In this document: positions 1-7,849 of the stretch, one piece after another
Numbering within the stretch: the stretch's first letter is position 1
Layout of the letters: each line of letters opens with the position of its first letter
Origin: QQUD01 sp039029915
GTDB taxonomy: Bacteria; Chloroflexota; Anaerolineae; Promineifilales; Promineifilaceae
Direction: 5' to 3'
NCBI GenBank assembly: GCA_039029915.1
Contig: JBCCFD010000131.1
Coordinates: 1-16,812 of the forward strand
Length of the DNA stretch: 16,812 nt
The notes under the pieces: generated by a model
What the model saw: only the letters and a program-made list of their open reading frames with translations
Told to the model about the DNA's origin: nothing
Databases searched by the model: none
Position numbers and translations under genes: made by a program

Positions 1-1497
1 AAAGACGGCTGGATGCAATGCCAATACCGTTTGCTGGGCATTGGGATGAAAGGCCGTGCACTTTTTTCGCGCCTTTAGGAAGGCTGAATATCCAGAAAAT
101 ATGGCGTAACGCCGGCCATTTTTTATTTCAGTCTCAAGCTGAGCCTTGGTGAGCTTTTGGCGATTGATGGTGCGGTTGTGCTGGGTCTGCCGAACCCCTT
201 CGAACCAGCTTAGAGAGCCAAAAAGCGAATGGAAGTAAATGCCCGGCACACCGCGAAGGGCAAGCATAATGGCCTGCGAGGTTAAAAATCGGTTGATGCA
301 AATCTGAGTATCTTCAGCGATATCTGGGTTTTTGAGCGCATCATAATAGTTCATATTGAGCTCATAAGCCGCCTGCGTGCCGTTACTGTTTGTTTTGTAC
401 GACACAAAGCCGCCCAGCCTTTCGATATGGTGGGCCATTGCTTGAATGTCGTGTTCAGAGAGAATGCCGCGGGCTGGCGTTACCCCAATGCCATCGTGTG
501 AAGCGCAGAAGTTAAAGAAGGTTGTTGTGTCTGATGGAGGTGCTAAGGTACGTGCCCAGTCAGATAAGATCGTCGCGTTACCCGTGTGAAAAGCGTGGAG
601 AGTCAGCGGGGGAAGCGAGAAATTGTACACCATTTGGGCTTCGTTACGGCCGTTTCCAAAGTAGCTGATATTTTCCTCATGCGGCACATTGGTTTCTGTG
701 ACAAGGGACGTTGCTGGTGCCACTTCTTCAAGAACCAATCGCATCAGCTGAATTAAGGTGTGTGTTTGCGGCAGGTGCAAACAGCGAGTACCAATTTCCT
801 TCCACATAAAGCCAATAGCGTCCAACCGAATGAGGTCTGCCCCATTTTGAACATAGATAAGCAACACTCTCAAAATCTCCAACAATAGATCAACAGATTC
901 GTAATTTAAATCAATTTGATCTGCTGAAAATGTTGTCCACACGTGTTTGAGTCCGCTGGGTGTTTGGGCGGGTGTTAAGAGGGGGAGAGTGCGCGGCCGA
1001 AAGACGGCCGTTAAATCTTCATGGGGGTCAACGACCGTGAAGTATTCCCTATAGGGTGCTTCATCTTCTAAAAACGCTTGGAACCATTCCGATTTTTGTG
1101 AAATATGATTGATAACCGCATCAAACATCAGCTTGAAATCTTGTCTTAGTCGTTTAATATCATCCCAGTTGCCAAAATCTGGGTTCACTTGCGTGTAGTC
1201 AATAACAGAGAAACCATCATCTGACGAGTAGGGGTAAAAGGGCAGGATGTGGACAGTGTTGACGATCTCTTTGGCGTGGTGGTTGAGAAAGGTGTGCAGG
1301 GTGGCTAACGGCCGTTCACCTTCTGCCGAAACCATGTCGCCATACGTGATTAGAATCACATCTTGTTCTGTAAAAAATTGACTTGGCGGAACAATTTCGG
1401 GCCGAAATTCATCAATGAGCGCTTCAATTTTTTCAACAATCGTTTGCGCAGGCTCTTCGCCATAAACAAAGGTCACAAGTTTAAGTATGGTGCTCAT
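1..1497 (-). CDS. GH13_18 glycoside phosphorylase, glucosylglycerate phosphorylase-like (partial, C-terminus outside window)
   Basis: Reading from ATG at 1497 the frame stays open for 499 codons to the left edge, so the C-terminus is missing. Regions typical of GH13 are visible: DAVINH (126-131), nucleophile region DLIRLDAIGF with Asp226, acid/base region VTETNVP with Glu268, and CASHDGIG with Asp335. The stretch QIDLNY near 195 is typical of subfamily 18, which phosphorolyses sucrose, glucosylglycerol or glucosylglycerate and releases glucose 1-phosphate. The acceptor-side segment GTRCLHLPQTH and the loop after ASHDG look more like the YcjM/glucosylglycerate phosphorylase branch than like true sucrose phosphorylase; this is from memory of the family. 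No signal peptide is seen, so it should act in the cytoplasm on imported substrate. It starts 13 nt after the GH38 stop without a good ribosome binding site, suggesting co-translation. The family assignment is firm, the exact substrate is not. Confidence 0.85.
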   Translation of the reverse strand, partial: MSTILKLVTFVYGEEPAQTIVEKIEALIDEFRPEIVPPSQFFTEQDVILITYGDMVSAEGERPLATLHTFLNHHAKEIVNTVHILPFYPYSSDDGFSVIDYTQVNPDFGNWDDIKRLRQDFKLMFDAVINHISQKSEWFQAFLEDEAPYREYFTVVDPHEDLTAVFRPRTLPLLTPAQTPSGLKHVWTTFSADQIDLNYESVDLLLEILRVLLIYVQNGADLIRLDAIGFMWKEIGTRCLHLPQTHTLIQLMRLVLEEVAPATSLVTETNVPHEENISYFGNGRNEAQMVYNFSLPPLTLHAFHTGNATILSDWARTLAPPSDTTTFFNFCASHDGIGVTPARGILSEHDIQAMAHHIERLGGFVSYKTNSNGTQAAYELNMNYYDALKNPDIAEDTQICINRFLTSQAIMLALRGVPGIYFHSLFGSLSWFEGVRQTQHNRTINRQKLTKAQLETEIKNGRRYAIFSGYSAFLKARKKCTAFHPNAQQTVLALHPAVF

Positions 1498-1510
1498 ATT
1501 CGTTTTGTGA

Positions 1511-4189
1511 TTACAGGGCTGCCACAACATAATCAAAAATACGGCGCTTAATGCGAAGCTGATTGAGCTGAGCACCGACTTCAACAATCGTTGGATCTGG
1601 CTCATACAGATAGCTATGCGGAACGGTGTCGCCGTTTTGGATTTTTAGTTTGGCTAAATGAATTGAAAGCAAATATTCTAAACGCTCTCGCTGATAGGCA
1701 AAGGTTTTCCACTGGAGCAAATAATCATCTGGACAGTCTGCTAATTGAGCCGCAATCTGTTTAATCTCTACCTCTAATTCGGCTACTTTTTCTTGCAGCA
1801 GCAGTAACGCTGTCTCATGGGGTCGACTTTGATTTTTTCCAACTCGCCACTGAGGGGCGTTCTTCCACTCGATGGTTGTTGGCTGACCAACGGCCGTTTC
1901 CACCGCTGGCACCACTAATGACATAATTTTCTTTGGTTTAAGCGTGACCGTTTCCCCACACAAGTTGCCAAAGGGATCGACTGTTTTAAATGGTTTGGAA
2001 AGCGTGATTGGCTGGTTTGTTGGATTAAATGTTCGCAAAATGAGGCTGTTGTCTTGAACGTTTAGGCTGCTTAAGGGCACATCTTCTTGCAGGAGCTGCC
2101 ACGAACTTGCCGCACCAGTTCCTTGACTCGTTACAATCATGGGCGGATTGTGAAACTGCTGATTGATGGCTTGGAAGGCTGGTGAATTTACGGCCGTGTT
2201 GCCGATAGATACACCTAACTCAAGCGTTGTTTTGCGCTCACAGCGGGCGTCAGGCACATAGAAAAACGGCCCTGCATCCCCAATGCGGTTGTTTAGTCCC
2301 GACTTTGCCAACCATTCAGACGAGCGGCGCAGACAGATTCTAAGCGCACCCTGTTCGTCCGCTTGATATGCGTTGCCGCCGCGTGCAAAAATAGCCACTG
2401 TTTTCTGGCCGTTGCTGATGCCCACATGTTCATGAAAGGGAAAGAAGCGCACTTCATTTAATTCGCGCTGACCCATAAATATTTTGGCGTCCGTCCCCTC
2501 TAAATTACGTGGCAGCAGATCACTGTCGGCGGCGATTCTTTCAATAGTGTCAAATGGCATCCCCGCGAAAATCTGGCCGGAAACGGCCGTTTCACAAACG
2601 AAATCAACTCTAAAATTGACGCCTGTTGAATCGAGGTCAATCGTCCAGCGAGGGAGAGCATCATCTGCAAGACGAATATTAACGGTTGCTGAAACTGAAA
2701 TTTCATCGTTTTTAAAAGAAGCTTCAAATGTTAAGTCATCATGGGTTAGGGAGGATGCAAAAAGAAGCAACGGGGTTTGTTTTTCGACAGTGCCTAAAAG
2801 CGATCCAGGTTCATCCGAATAGGTATCACCATGATCCTCAATGACGACTAGACGCCCCAGAACCGCATCCTGCCACTGTACCGTGCCATCCTCTCGCACT
2901 AAAATATCTCCGCGTGAAAAGGTGTTAACGGTTTCCATTGTCGCCATGATGGGCTGGGATTGCTCCACCTCCCATACGCCAACGCCAGATGTATTAACAG
3001 TATGTACCTGCTTTTGATCAAAAATTACCCCGTGAAACGGTATCGGGTTACTGCTGACGGCATAGGTGCCTGCTTTGAAGCTTCCCATGAAATAGGACAG
3101 GCTGTCTTGAATTTCGGCCGTGCATTCATCAAAAACACGCCGATAGATATCTTCCATTTTTTCATGAACGAGATCGATGCTGACGCCGCAAATGCAGTCG
3201 TGAACGGCGTTCTGTAACAGTAAGCGGCTCCATTTTTCAATCTTTTGGACTGGAAACGGCCGTTTGGCCCTGCTTGCCATTGCTGCCAAAGGTTCGACAC
3301 GACGATATAACAATGACGCGCAATCATACGCTAATAGCTTCAGGTAATTGCGTGATGAGAAAGTACCGGGAAAGGTGGCGCCAAATTTACCTGAATTAAG
3401 CTCCCCATGGATTGAAGGGATGCCATTGAGTTTGGGCCACACATCTTTGATAAAGCTGCTCGGTGTCGCTTCAATTAAATTGACGGACTCAGGTATCTCA
3501 TACCCTTCATAAAAACGTAGCGGGTCTTCTGGGTTGTCTTCCAAATCATACCCATCAAAGAGTGGGATATCCGGGGTGGGGTAATAAGGTGATAGTTTTT
3601 CAACTTCAGAAGTCAGTCGACGAACAGCAACATTTGGAGCATGAGACACGCCATACAAATTACGATAGCCGCCAAAAAGATCGATCGCTTTAACGGCCGT
3701 ATGATCACTACCTACCCACTCAAAATAAGGTTCAAGCTGTGGTACGCCTCGCCATACATAAACGGAATCTAGACCAAACATTTTGTGAATTTGAGGAGCC
3801 TGCGCAATATGGCCAAATGTGTCTACAAGCCATCCAGCATCGACTCTACCACCAAATGTTTCCATATCCTTTGCGCCAAATTCAAGATTGCGCAAATGAA
3901 GCTCCCCGCAGGTTAACTGCCAATCTGGTTGGCAATAATAAGGACCAATAGACAAATTGCCATTCTCAATTAAAGAGCGGACACGCTCTTCATAAGAAGG
4001 ATCATATTTCAATAAGTCCTCAATAATAAGCGTCTGACCATCCAAAAAATATCGAAAATCAGGATTGGCTTCAGCTAACTGTACCAATTTATCAACTAAT
4101 GTAGGGATCCACTGGGTGGTGTAAATGGAAGATAAAAACCATTCTCTATCCCAATGGGTATGATTAATAATATGGGCGTTTGTATTCAT
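1511..4189 (-). CDS. GH38 alpha-mannosidase family enzyme, MngB-like (mannosylglycerate hydrolase candidate)
   Basis: This 892-residue protein belongs to glycoside hydrolase family 38, retaining zinc-dependent alpha-mannosidases. The N-terminal HTHWDREWF supplies zinc ligands His12 and Asp14, GWLVDTFGH supplies the nucleophile Asp123, and NAVHDCICG supplies His330/Asp331. Length and motif style (FLDGQ near 48, SIGPYYCQPDW near 80) match Escherichia coli MngB, which releases mannose from 2-O-mannosylglycerate or its phosphate. There is no signal peptide, so it is cytoplasmic. After the usual beta-rich region, residues from about 791 form a Leu/Glu/Lys-rich helical, coiled-coil-like tail that I do not recall in MngB. 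It lies between the transporter ATPase gene and the phosphorylase gene. The start at 4189 puts the zinc motif at residue 10, as in relatives, although the upstream ribosome site is weak. Other alpha-mannosides remain possible substrates. Confidence 0.88.
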   Translation of the reverse strand: MNTNAHIINHTHWDREWFLSSIYTTQWIPTLVDKLVQLAEANPDFRYFLDGQTLIIEDLLKYDPSYEERVRSLIENGNLSIGPYYCQPDWQLTCGELHLRNLEFGAKDMETFGGRVDAGWLVDTFGHIAQAPQIHKMFGLDSVYVWRGVPQLEPYFEWVGSDHTAVKAIDLFGGYRNLYGVSHAPNVAVRRLTSEVEKLSPYYPTPDIPLFDGYDLEDNPEDPLRFYEGYEIPESVNLIEATPSSFIKDVWPKLNGIPSIHGELNSGKFGATFPGTFSSRNYLKLLAYDCASLLYRRVEPLAAMASRAKRPFPVQKIEKWSRLLLQNAVHDCICGVSIDLVHEKMEDIYRRVFDECTAEIQDSLSYFMGSFKAGTYAVSSNPIPFHGVIFDQKQVHTVNTSGVGVWEVEQSQPIMATMETVNTFSRGDILVREDGTVQWQDAVLGRLVVIEDHGDTYSDEPGSLLGTVEKQTPLLLFASSLTHDDLTFEASFKNDEISVSATVNIRLADDALPRWTIDLDSTGVNFRVDFVCETAVSGQIFAGMPFDTIERIAADSDLLPRNLEGTDAKIFMGQRELNEVRFFPFHEHVGISNGQKTVAIFARGGNAYQADEQGALRICLRRSSEWLAKSGLNNRIGDAGPFFYVPDARCERKTTLELGVSIGNTAVNSPAFQAINQQFHNPPMIVTSQGTGAASSWQLLQEDVPLSSLNVQDNSLILRTFNPTNQPITLSKPFKTVDPFGNLCGETVTLKPKKIMSLVVPAVETAVGQPTTIEWKNAPQWRVGKNQSRPHETALLLLQEKVAELEVEIKQIAAQLADCPDDYLLQWKTFAYQRERLEYLLSIHLAKLKIQNGDTVPHSYLYEPDPTIVEVGAQLNQLRIKRRIFDYVVAAL

Positions 4190-4314
4190 AAAATTTTAAC
4201 GGTGTCCGCTAGACTGTTTATCGATATGACTTAACGACACAAACCTGACCGTTTTCTAACGCTAAAGACGGTCAGGCTTTGTCTGCTTATTAGGTTCAAC
4301 TTTGAAACGTATAT
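4190..4314 (-). terminator. Intra-operon spacer with inverted repeat (terminator- or processing-like)
   Basis: The 125-nt spacer between the ATPase and GH38 genes holds a perfect 9-bp inverted repeat, CCTGACCGT at 4244-4252 and ACGGTCAGG at 4268-4276, with a 15-nt loop. On the transcribed minus strand it is followed by only TTTGTG, so it is a poor intrinsic terminator. A partial terminator, or an mRNA-stabilising stem that sets enzyme versus transporter expression, fits better. No separate promoter is evident. Confidence 0.45.
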
Positions 4315-5406
4315 CTACTCATAAAGAACATTTCCGCTATCTCGGTTGATCCAGCGGATTTTATCAGCAGGGAATCTCAACCACACTTGTTGATTTGATT
4401 GAATCCCCATATCAGGGTGGGTAGATACCTTAATCGTATCACTGCCCATTTTTACGGTTAGCAAGTTTTGAGACCCAAGCGGCTCAACAACATCAACCGT
4501 CACTGGAATAGCATCAGGAGCTGATTCTAGCAAAGTTTCCATATTTTCAGCACGAATTCCCAACACAATTTCCCGGTCAGTATACCCAGAAAGTAGCCCC
4601 TTTGCTTGATTGTCTGGCGTGAGCGAAGCATCACCAACGGCTACCTTTAGCTGACCATCCTGTTTTTGCACCATGCCGTGCATAAAGTTCATTGGTGGAT
4701 TGCCAATGAAACTGCCCACAAATTGATTGTTTGGCTTATCATAAAGTGTTGTGGGTTCTGAAACCTGTTGAATGACCCCATCTTTCATGATAGCGATGCG
4801 ATCACCCATACTTAATGCTTCAATTTGATCATGCGTCACATAGATAGTGGTTGCCCCAATATCATTCAGTAATTTTTTAAGCTCAGCCCGCATTTCCAAA
4901 CGCAAAAGCGCATCCAAATTTGAAAGTGGCTCATCCATTAGCAAAACTTCTGCCTGCATGGCAATGGCGCGGGCAACGGCCACACGTTGCCGCTGACCCC
5001 CTGACATTTTGCTAGGAAAACGATCAAGTAAATTTTCAATATGGAGCATCTCGGACGCTTCATGCACGCGGCGATCCGTCTCTTTTTTATCGACACCGGT
5101 CATTTTTAGGCCGAATGCAATATTGTCCTTCACAGACATATGGGGAAATATCGCATAGCTTTGGAAAACCATCGATATCTTCCGTTCTCGAGGCGGTAGA
5201 TAAGTAACATCACGCCCCCCAATCATAATTTGCCCTTCATCAGCCATGCCTAAACCGGCAACGGTGCGCAGCAATGTCGTTTTGCCACAGCCACTAGGAC
5301 CAACTAATACAACAAACTCTTTTTCGGCAATTGTCAGATTAGCGTCATTGACGGCTACAAAATCACCAAATCGTTTAAAAACATTTTTTATTTCTATTTG
5401 TGCCAT
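4315..5406 (-). CDS. Carbohydrate ABC transporter ATP-binding protein (MsmX/MalK/UgpC type)
   Basis: This 363-residue ATPase energises sugar import at the cytoplasmic face of the permease pair. Visible motifs are Walker A GPSGCGKT (36-43), Q-loop Gln82, signature SGGQRQ (135-140), Walker B VLLMDEP (154-160), D-loop SNLD (162-165) and the switch His192 in YVTHDQ. The region from about 235 is the usual TOBE/OB-fold regulatory extension of the MalK/CUT1 subfamily, and total length is normal. It follows the MalG-type gene by 130 nt, a longer gap than between the two permease genes. ATPases of this type are often shared between several importers. The start is supported by the conserved N-terminus (MAQIEIKNVFKRFG), though the ribosome site is weak. 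Confidence 0.93.
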   Translation of the reverse strand: MAQIEIKNVFKRFGDFVAVNDANLTIAEKEFVVLVGPSGCGKTTLLRTVAGLGMADEGQIMIGGRDVTYLPPRERKISMVFQSYAIFPHMSVKDNIAFGLKMTGVDKKETDRRVHEASEMLHIENLLDRFPSKMSGGQRQRVAVARAIAMQAEVLLMDEPLSNLDALLRLEMRAELKKLLNDIGATTIYVTHDQIEALSMGDRIAIMKDGVIQQVSEPTTLYDKPNNQFVGSFIGNPPMNFMHGMVQKQDGQLKVAVGDASLTPDNQAKGLLSGYTDREIVLGIRAENMETLLESAPDAIPVTVDVVEPLGSQNLLTVKMGSDTIKVSTHPDMGIQSNQQVWLRFPADKIRWINRDSGNVLYE

Positions 5407-5482
5407 GAGGTTTTTCTTTTGTAATTTAGTTAATCAATCATTCAGTAATTTAGTAGCTTAGTCATTTAGAAATAATAAAAAG

Positions 5483-5535
5483 ACCCAATTACCCAATTAC
5501 CTAATCACCAATTACCAATCACCTAATCTCCAATC
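5483..5535 (-). repeat. Short-unit repeat directly after the MalG stop codon
   Basis: Seven imperfect 7-8 bp units of the form ACCYAATY/ACCAATY fill 5483-5535, ending next to the MalG stop codon at 5537-5539. On the coding strand the units read GATTGG, GATTAGG and TAATTGG. A degenerate AT-rich version (TTTAGTTAATCAATCATT and similar) continues to about 5424. The same sequence style, in the same orientation relative to the preceding gene, appears after the stop at 14091. It fills most of the 130-nt gap before the ATPase gene; no gene or clear terminator is seen here. Confidence 0.7.
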
Positions 5536-5536
5536 T

Positions 5537-6394
5537 CTACTTTGTCACCTGCCCCCACATATTAAAGAGGTAACGGCGAATAAAGAACATAAATACAAGT
5601 GCCGGAATGAGCATGAAAAAGCCCCCAGCGAATTGGTATGCTTCTGAAGAGTTTTCCAAAGCAACCAAAAGTTGGGCTGGCAGCGTCCGATTCTGAACGG
5701 TCAAAATCGAGGCGGCAAATACGTCATTCCATGAAAGTACAAAGGTGAATACGGCTGATGCTGCAATACCGGGAAGCACGAGCGGCATCACAACGTTCAT
5801 AAACGCCTGAATTGGCGTACAGCCAAACACCTGTGCCGCTTCTTCTAACTCATATGGAATACTGGCAAAGACGCTCCCAACAACCAAAACTGTGGTGGGC
5901 AAGGCCAGAGCCGTGTGCATCAACGCCAAACTGTAGATGCTGTCAAAGATACCCACTCGAATGAAAAGCACGGCGAGCGGAATTGAAAGCACAACAATGG
6001 GAAAGGCGCGTACTGTTAAGATCGCAAGACGATAAAAATCTCGGCCGGGGAAAAAATAGCGCGAGATTGCGTAGCCAGCAGGCACGGCAATGGCTGTTGA
6101 GAGCACGAGCGTAATGACAGCCACAATAATGCTGTTGATGACACCCTCAATAACCCCGTCAGAGTTTAGGAAGAAACGCATCGTTTCCATTGAGAATGGG
6201 ATAAAGGGAAGAATCCCCTTTGGATAGGCACGAACAGCCTCTTGTGTCGTGAATGCCATTGAGAAAATGAATAAGATGGGAACCACAATCCACAGGGCAA
6301 TCAAGATGGCAATCAGGTAGGTGAAAATGCGATTTCGTTTTTGAATACGAAGCATTTGCTCATGGAGCGATTTTGTTTCAGCGGATAGGCTCAT
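5537..6394 (-). CDS. Carbohydrate ABC transporter permease, MalG type
   Basis: This 285-residue inner-membrane protein has six predicted hydrophobic helices (about 24-48, 85-107, 122-146, 155-178, 205-228 and 256-274). The EAA loop that contacts the ATPase is EEAAQVFGCTPIQAF (184-198) followed by MPLVLPG, as in the MalG branch of CUT1 importers. The start codon at 6394 overlaps the stop of the MalF-type gene in an ATGA arrangement, and AGGAGG lies upstream inside that gene, so the two permeases are translationally coupled. Its usual partner role is half of the translocation pore. Nothing is odd in length or sequence, in contrast to its MalF partner. Confidence 0.94.
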   Translation of the reverse strand: MSLSAETKSLHEQMLRIQKRNRIFTYLIAILIALWIVVPILFIFSMAFTTQEAVRAYPKGILPFIPFSMETMRFFLNSDGVIEGVINSIIVAVITLVLSTAIAVPAGYAISRYFFPGRDFYRLAILTVRAFPIVVLSIPLAVLFIRVGIFDSIYSLALMHTALALPTTVLVVGSVFASIPYELEEAAQVFGCTPIQAFMNVVMPLVLPGIAASAVFTFVLSWNDVFAASILTVQNRTLPAQLLVALENSSEAYQFAGGFFMLIPALVFMFFIRRYLFNMWGQVTK

Positions 6395-7764
6395 GCGGCT
6401 GAGACCTCCTGTTGTGTGCGAACGGCCCTCAAGTAGAAGACAGCACTCGCCATAGAAATCAATAAAATAAAGATTGCATAAGCTGAAGCCACATTGGCGT
6501 TTCTAAATTCATCATATTGCCGATATGTTTCGTTGGCTAACACGGTGACAACGTCACCCCCACTTAGCGCAATAACAACAGCGAATACCTGTAAGGCTAA
6601 GATAGTGCGTAAAATGAGTGCAACCTGCAGGCTGGGTTTTAACAATGGCAAGATGACGTGGCGTAAGCGCTGGAAGTAGCTGGCGCCAAATAGCTCGGCG
6701 GCTTCCAAAACTTCATCTGAGATAGCCTGTAACCCAGACACCACAATGATCATGACGATAGAGGTCGCCCGCCAAACTTCGGCAAGCCAAATGGCGGCGA
6801 TGATCCAACCGCGGGTATCGGCCGTTAAAAAGGGTGACGCCTGGTCAATGATGCCTAATCCCTGCAGGATGGAGTTGAGAAGCCCGTTTTGGGTAAAAAT
6901 GGCAAAGAAGAGGATACCTACGGCAAGCTCGGATACACCCAGTGGAATGGCGTAAATGTATAAAAACAAGCTATTAAATCTCAGCCTTGCCTGAATGACG
7001 AGTGCCATAATGATGGCAAGGATAAATTGGGTTGGTATGATGATGACCATGAGCAGCAAGGTGGTTTGCCAAGCCGGGGTGAAAAAGCGATCGTTAAGCA
7101 TTTTTTCAAAGAAAGCGGTGGTAAATTCACCAGTGTTCCCGCGATCAACACGGCCGTTTTCCTCATCACCAAATACTTGAATAAAGCGAGAAGGTGCCCA
7201 ACCCGTTACCTCAGAACCACCCTCTTCAGCCGAGCCTGTCACCTGATACCAAACTTCAAGCGTGACAACCTCTTCAATCTGCATTTCAGTCCGAGCTTCC
7301 AATTTGCCGATAATATCACTTGCTTCATTTGGCTCGGCAAACACATCCGTTAATGGATCAGCCGTACTGCCTAACTTTGTACGTACCGTGCCCATCACAG
7401 GCGTTCCATCATCTAACTCTTCACGAATGCGAATACGTGTTTCTGGGGTCCAACCTTCAATTGGATTGCCATCCGCATCGACTCCTGATACCTGAAACCA
7501 AAGCTCCGTGAGCAAATTGGTCTCCTCTGCTGATGTATCATCTAGTAGATTGCCTTGACGTCCGAGGATGGCGATCTGCGTCCCTTGAGGTAGACGTCCC
7601 GCTTCATTGCCGGAAAGGCTTGGTGTGTCTTGAAGCAAAAGTGAAGCTTCATCATCGTAGAACGCCAATGTAAAAGCACGCACCATAGGATAGGCAAAAA
7701 ATAGTAACAAGAAGATAACCGAAGGGAGAATTAGCCAATAAGGGGCTAAATTTCGTCTTTTCAT
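6391..7764 (-). CDS. Carbohydrate ABC transporter permease, MalF type, with a large extracytoplasmic double SH3b-like insertion
   Basis: This 457-residue MalF-type permease is about 160 residues longer than a standard six-helix CUT1 permease. Helix 1 is at 9-29. Helices 2-6 lie near 236-258, 264-290, 320-343, 376-400 and 426-446. The EAA loop EAAELFGASYFQ (354-365) with VILPLLKP is intact. The extra segment, about 40-200, follows helix 1 and should therefore be outside the membrane. It contains two similar blocks: RLPQGTQIAILG then LWFQVSG then GWTPETRI, and IIGKLEARTEMQIEE then VWYQVTG then GWAPSRFIQVF. That pattern (gain of a beta-hairpin, W-x-x-V, then GW-x-P-x-x-x-I) is what bacterial SH3 (SH3b) repeats look like. 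The family call is firm; the SH3b call is by pattern only. It sits between the binding-protein gene and the MalG gene. Confidence 0.93.
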   Translation of the reverse strand: MKRRNLAPYWLILPSVIFLLLFFAYPMVRAFTLAFYDDEASLLLQDTPSLSGNEAGRLPQGTQIAILGRQGNLLDDTSAEETNLLTELWFQVSGVDADGNPIEGWTPETRIRIREELDDGTPVMGTVRTKLGSTADPLTDVFAEPNEASDIIGKLEARTEMQIEEVVTLEVWYQVTGSAEEGGSEVTGWAPSRFIQVFGDEENGRVDRGNTGEFTTAFFEKMLNDRFFTPAWQTTLLLMVIIIPTQFILAIIMALVIQARLRFNSLFLYIYAIPLGVSELAVGILFFAIFTQNGLLNSILQGLGIIDQASPFLTADTRGWIIAAIWLAEVWRATSIVMIIVVSGLQAISDEVLEAAELFGASYFQRLRHVILPLLKPSLQVALILRTILALQVFAVVIALSGGDVVTVLANETYRQYDEFRNANVASAYAIFILLISMASAVFYLRAVRTQQEVSAA

Positions 7765-7849
7765 AAGAAACTCTATGAGATTGTCATGAGTGAAAGCAGG
7801 CTTTCACTCATGACAATACAACTATTGTTTAACTAAGGATAGGAAAAAA
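7765..7849 (-). other. Long perfect stem-loop between binding-protein and permease genes
   Basis: The 85-nt spacer carries a perfect 17-bp inverted repeat, 7780-7796 and 7801-7817, around the 4-nt loop CAGG. No uridine run follows on the minus strand, so it is not a classical terminator. In many binding-protein-dependent importers a stem in exactly this place protects the upstream mRNA from 3' exonuclease and lets the receptor be made in excess over the membrane parts; that role is inferred here. Confidence 0.75.

Noticed and set aside
3114..3121. TCGGCCGT and other one-mismatch forms (also near 52, 6818, 10978)
   Set aside because: Not counted in the ACGGCCGT total, to keep the count exact.
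2484..3327. Several 75-112 codon frames overlapping the GH38 gene
   Set aside because: They lie inside a gene with intact catalytic motifs and show no recognisable protein features.
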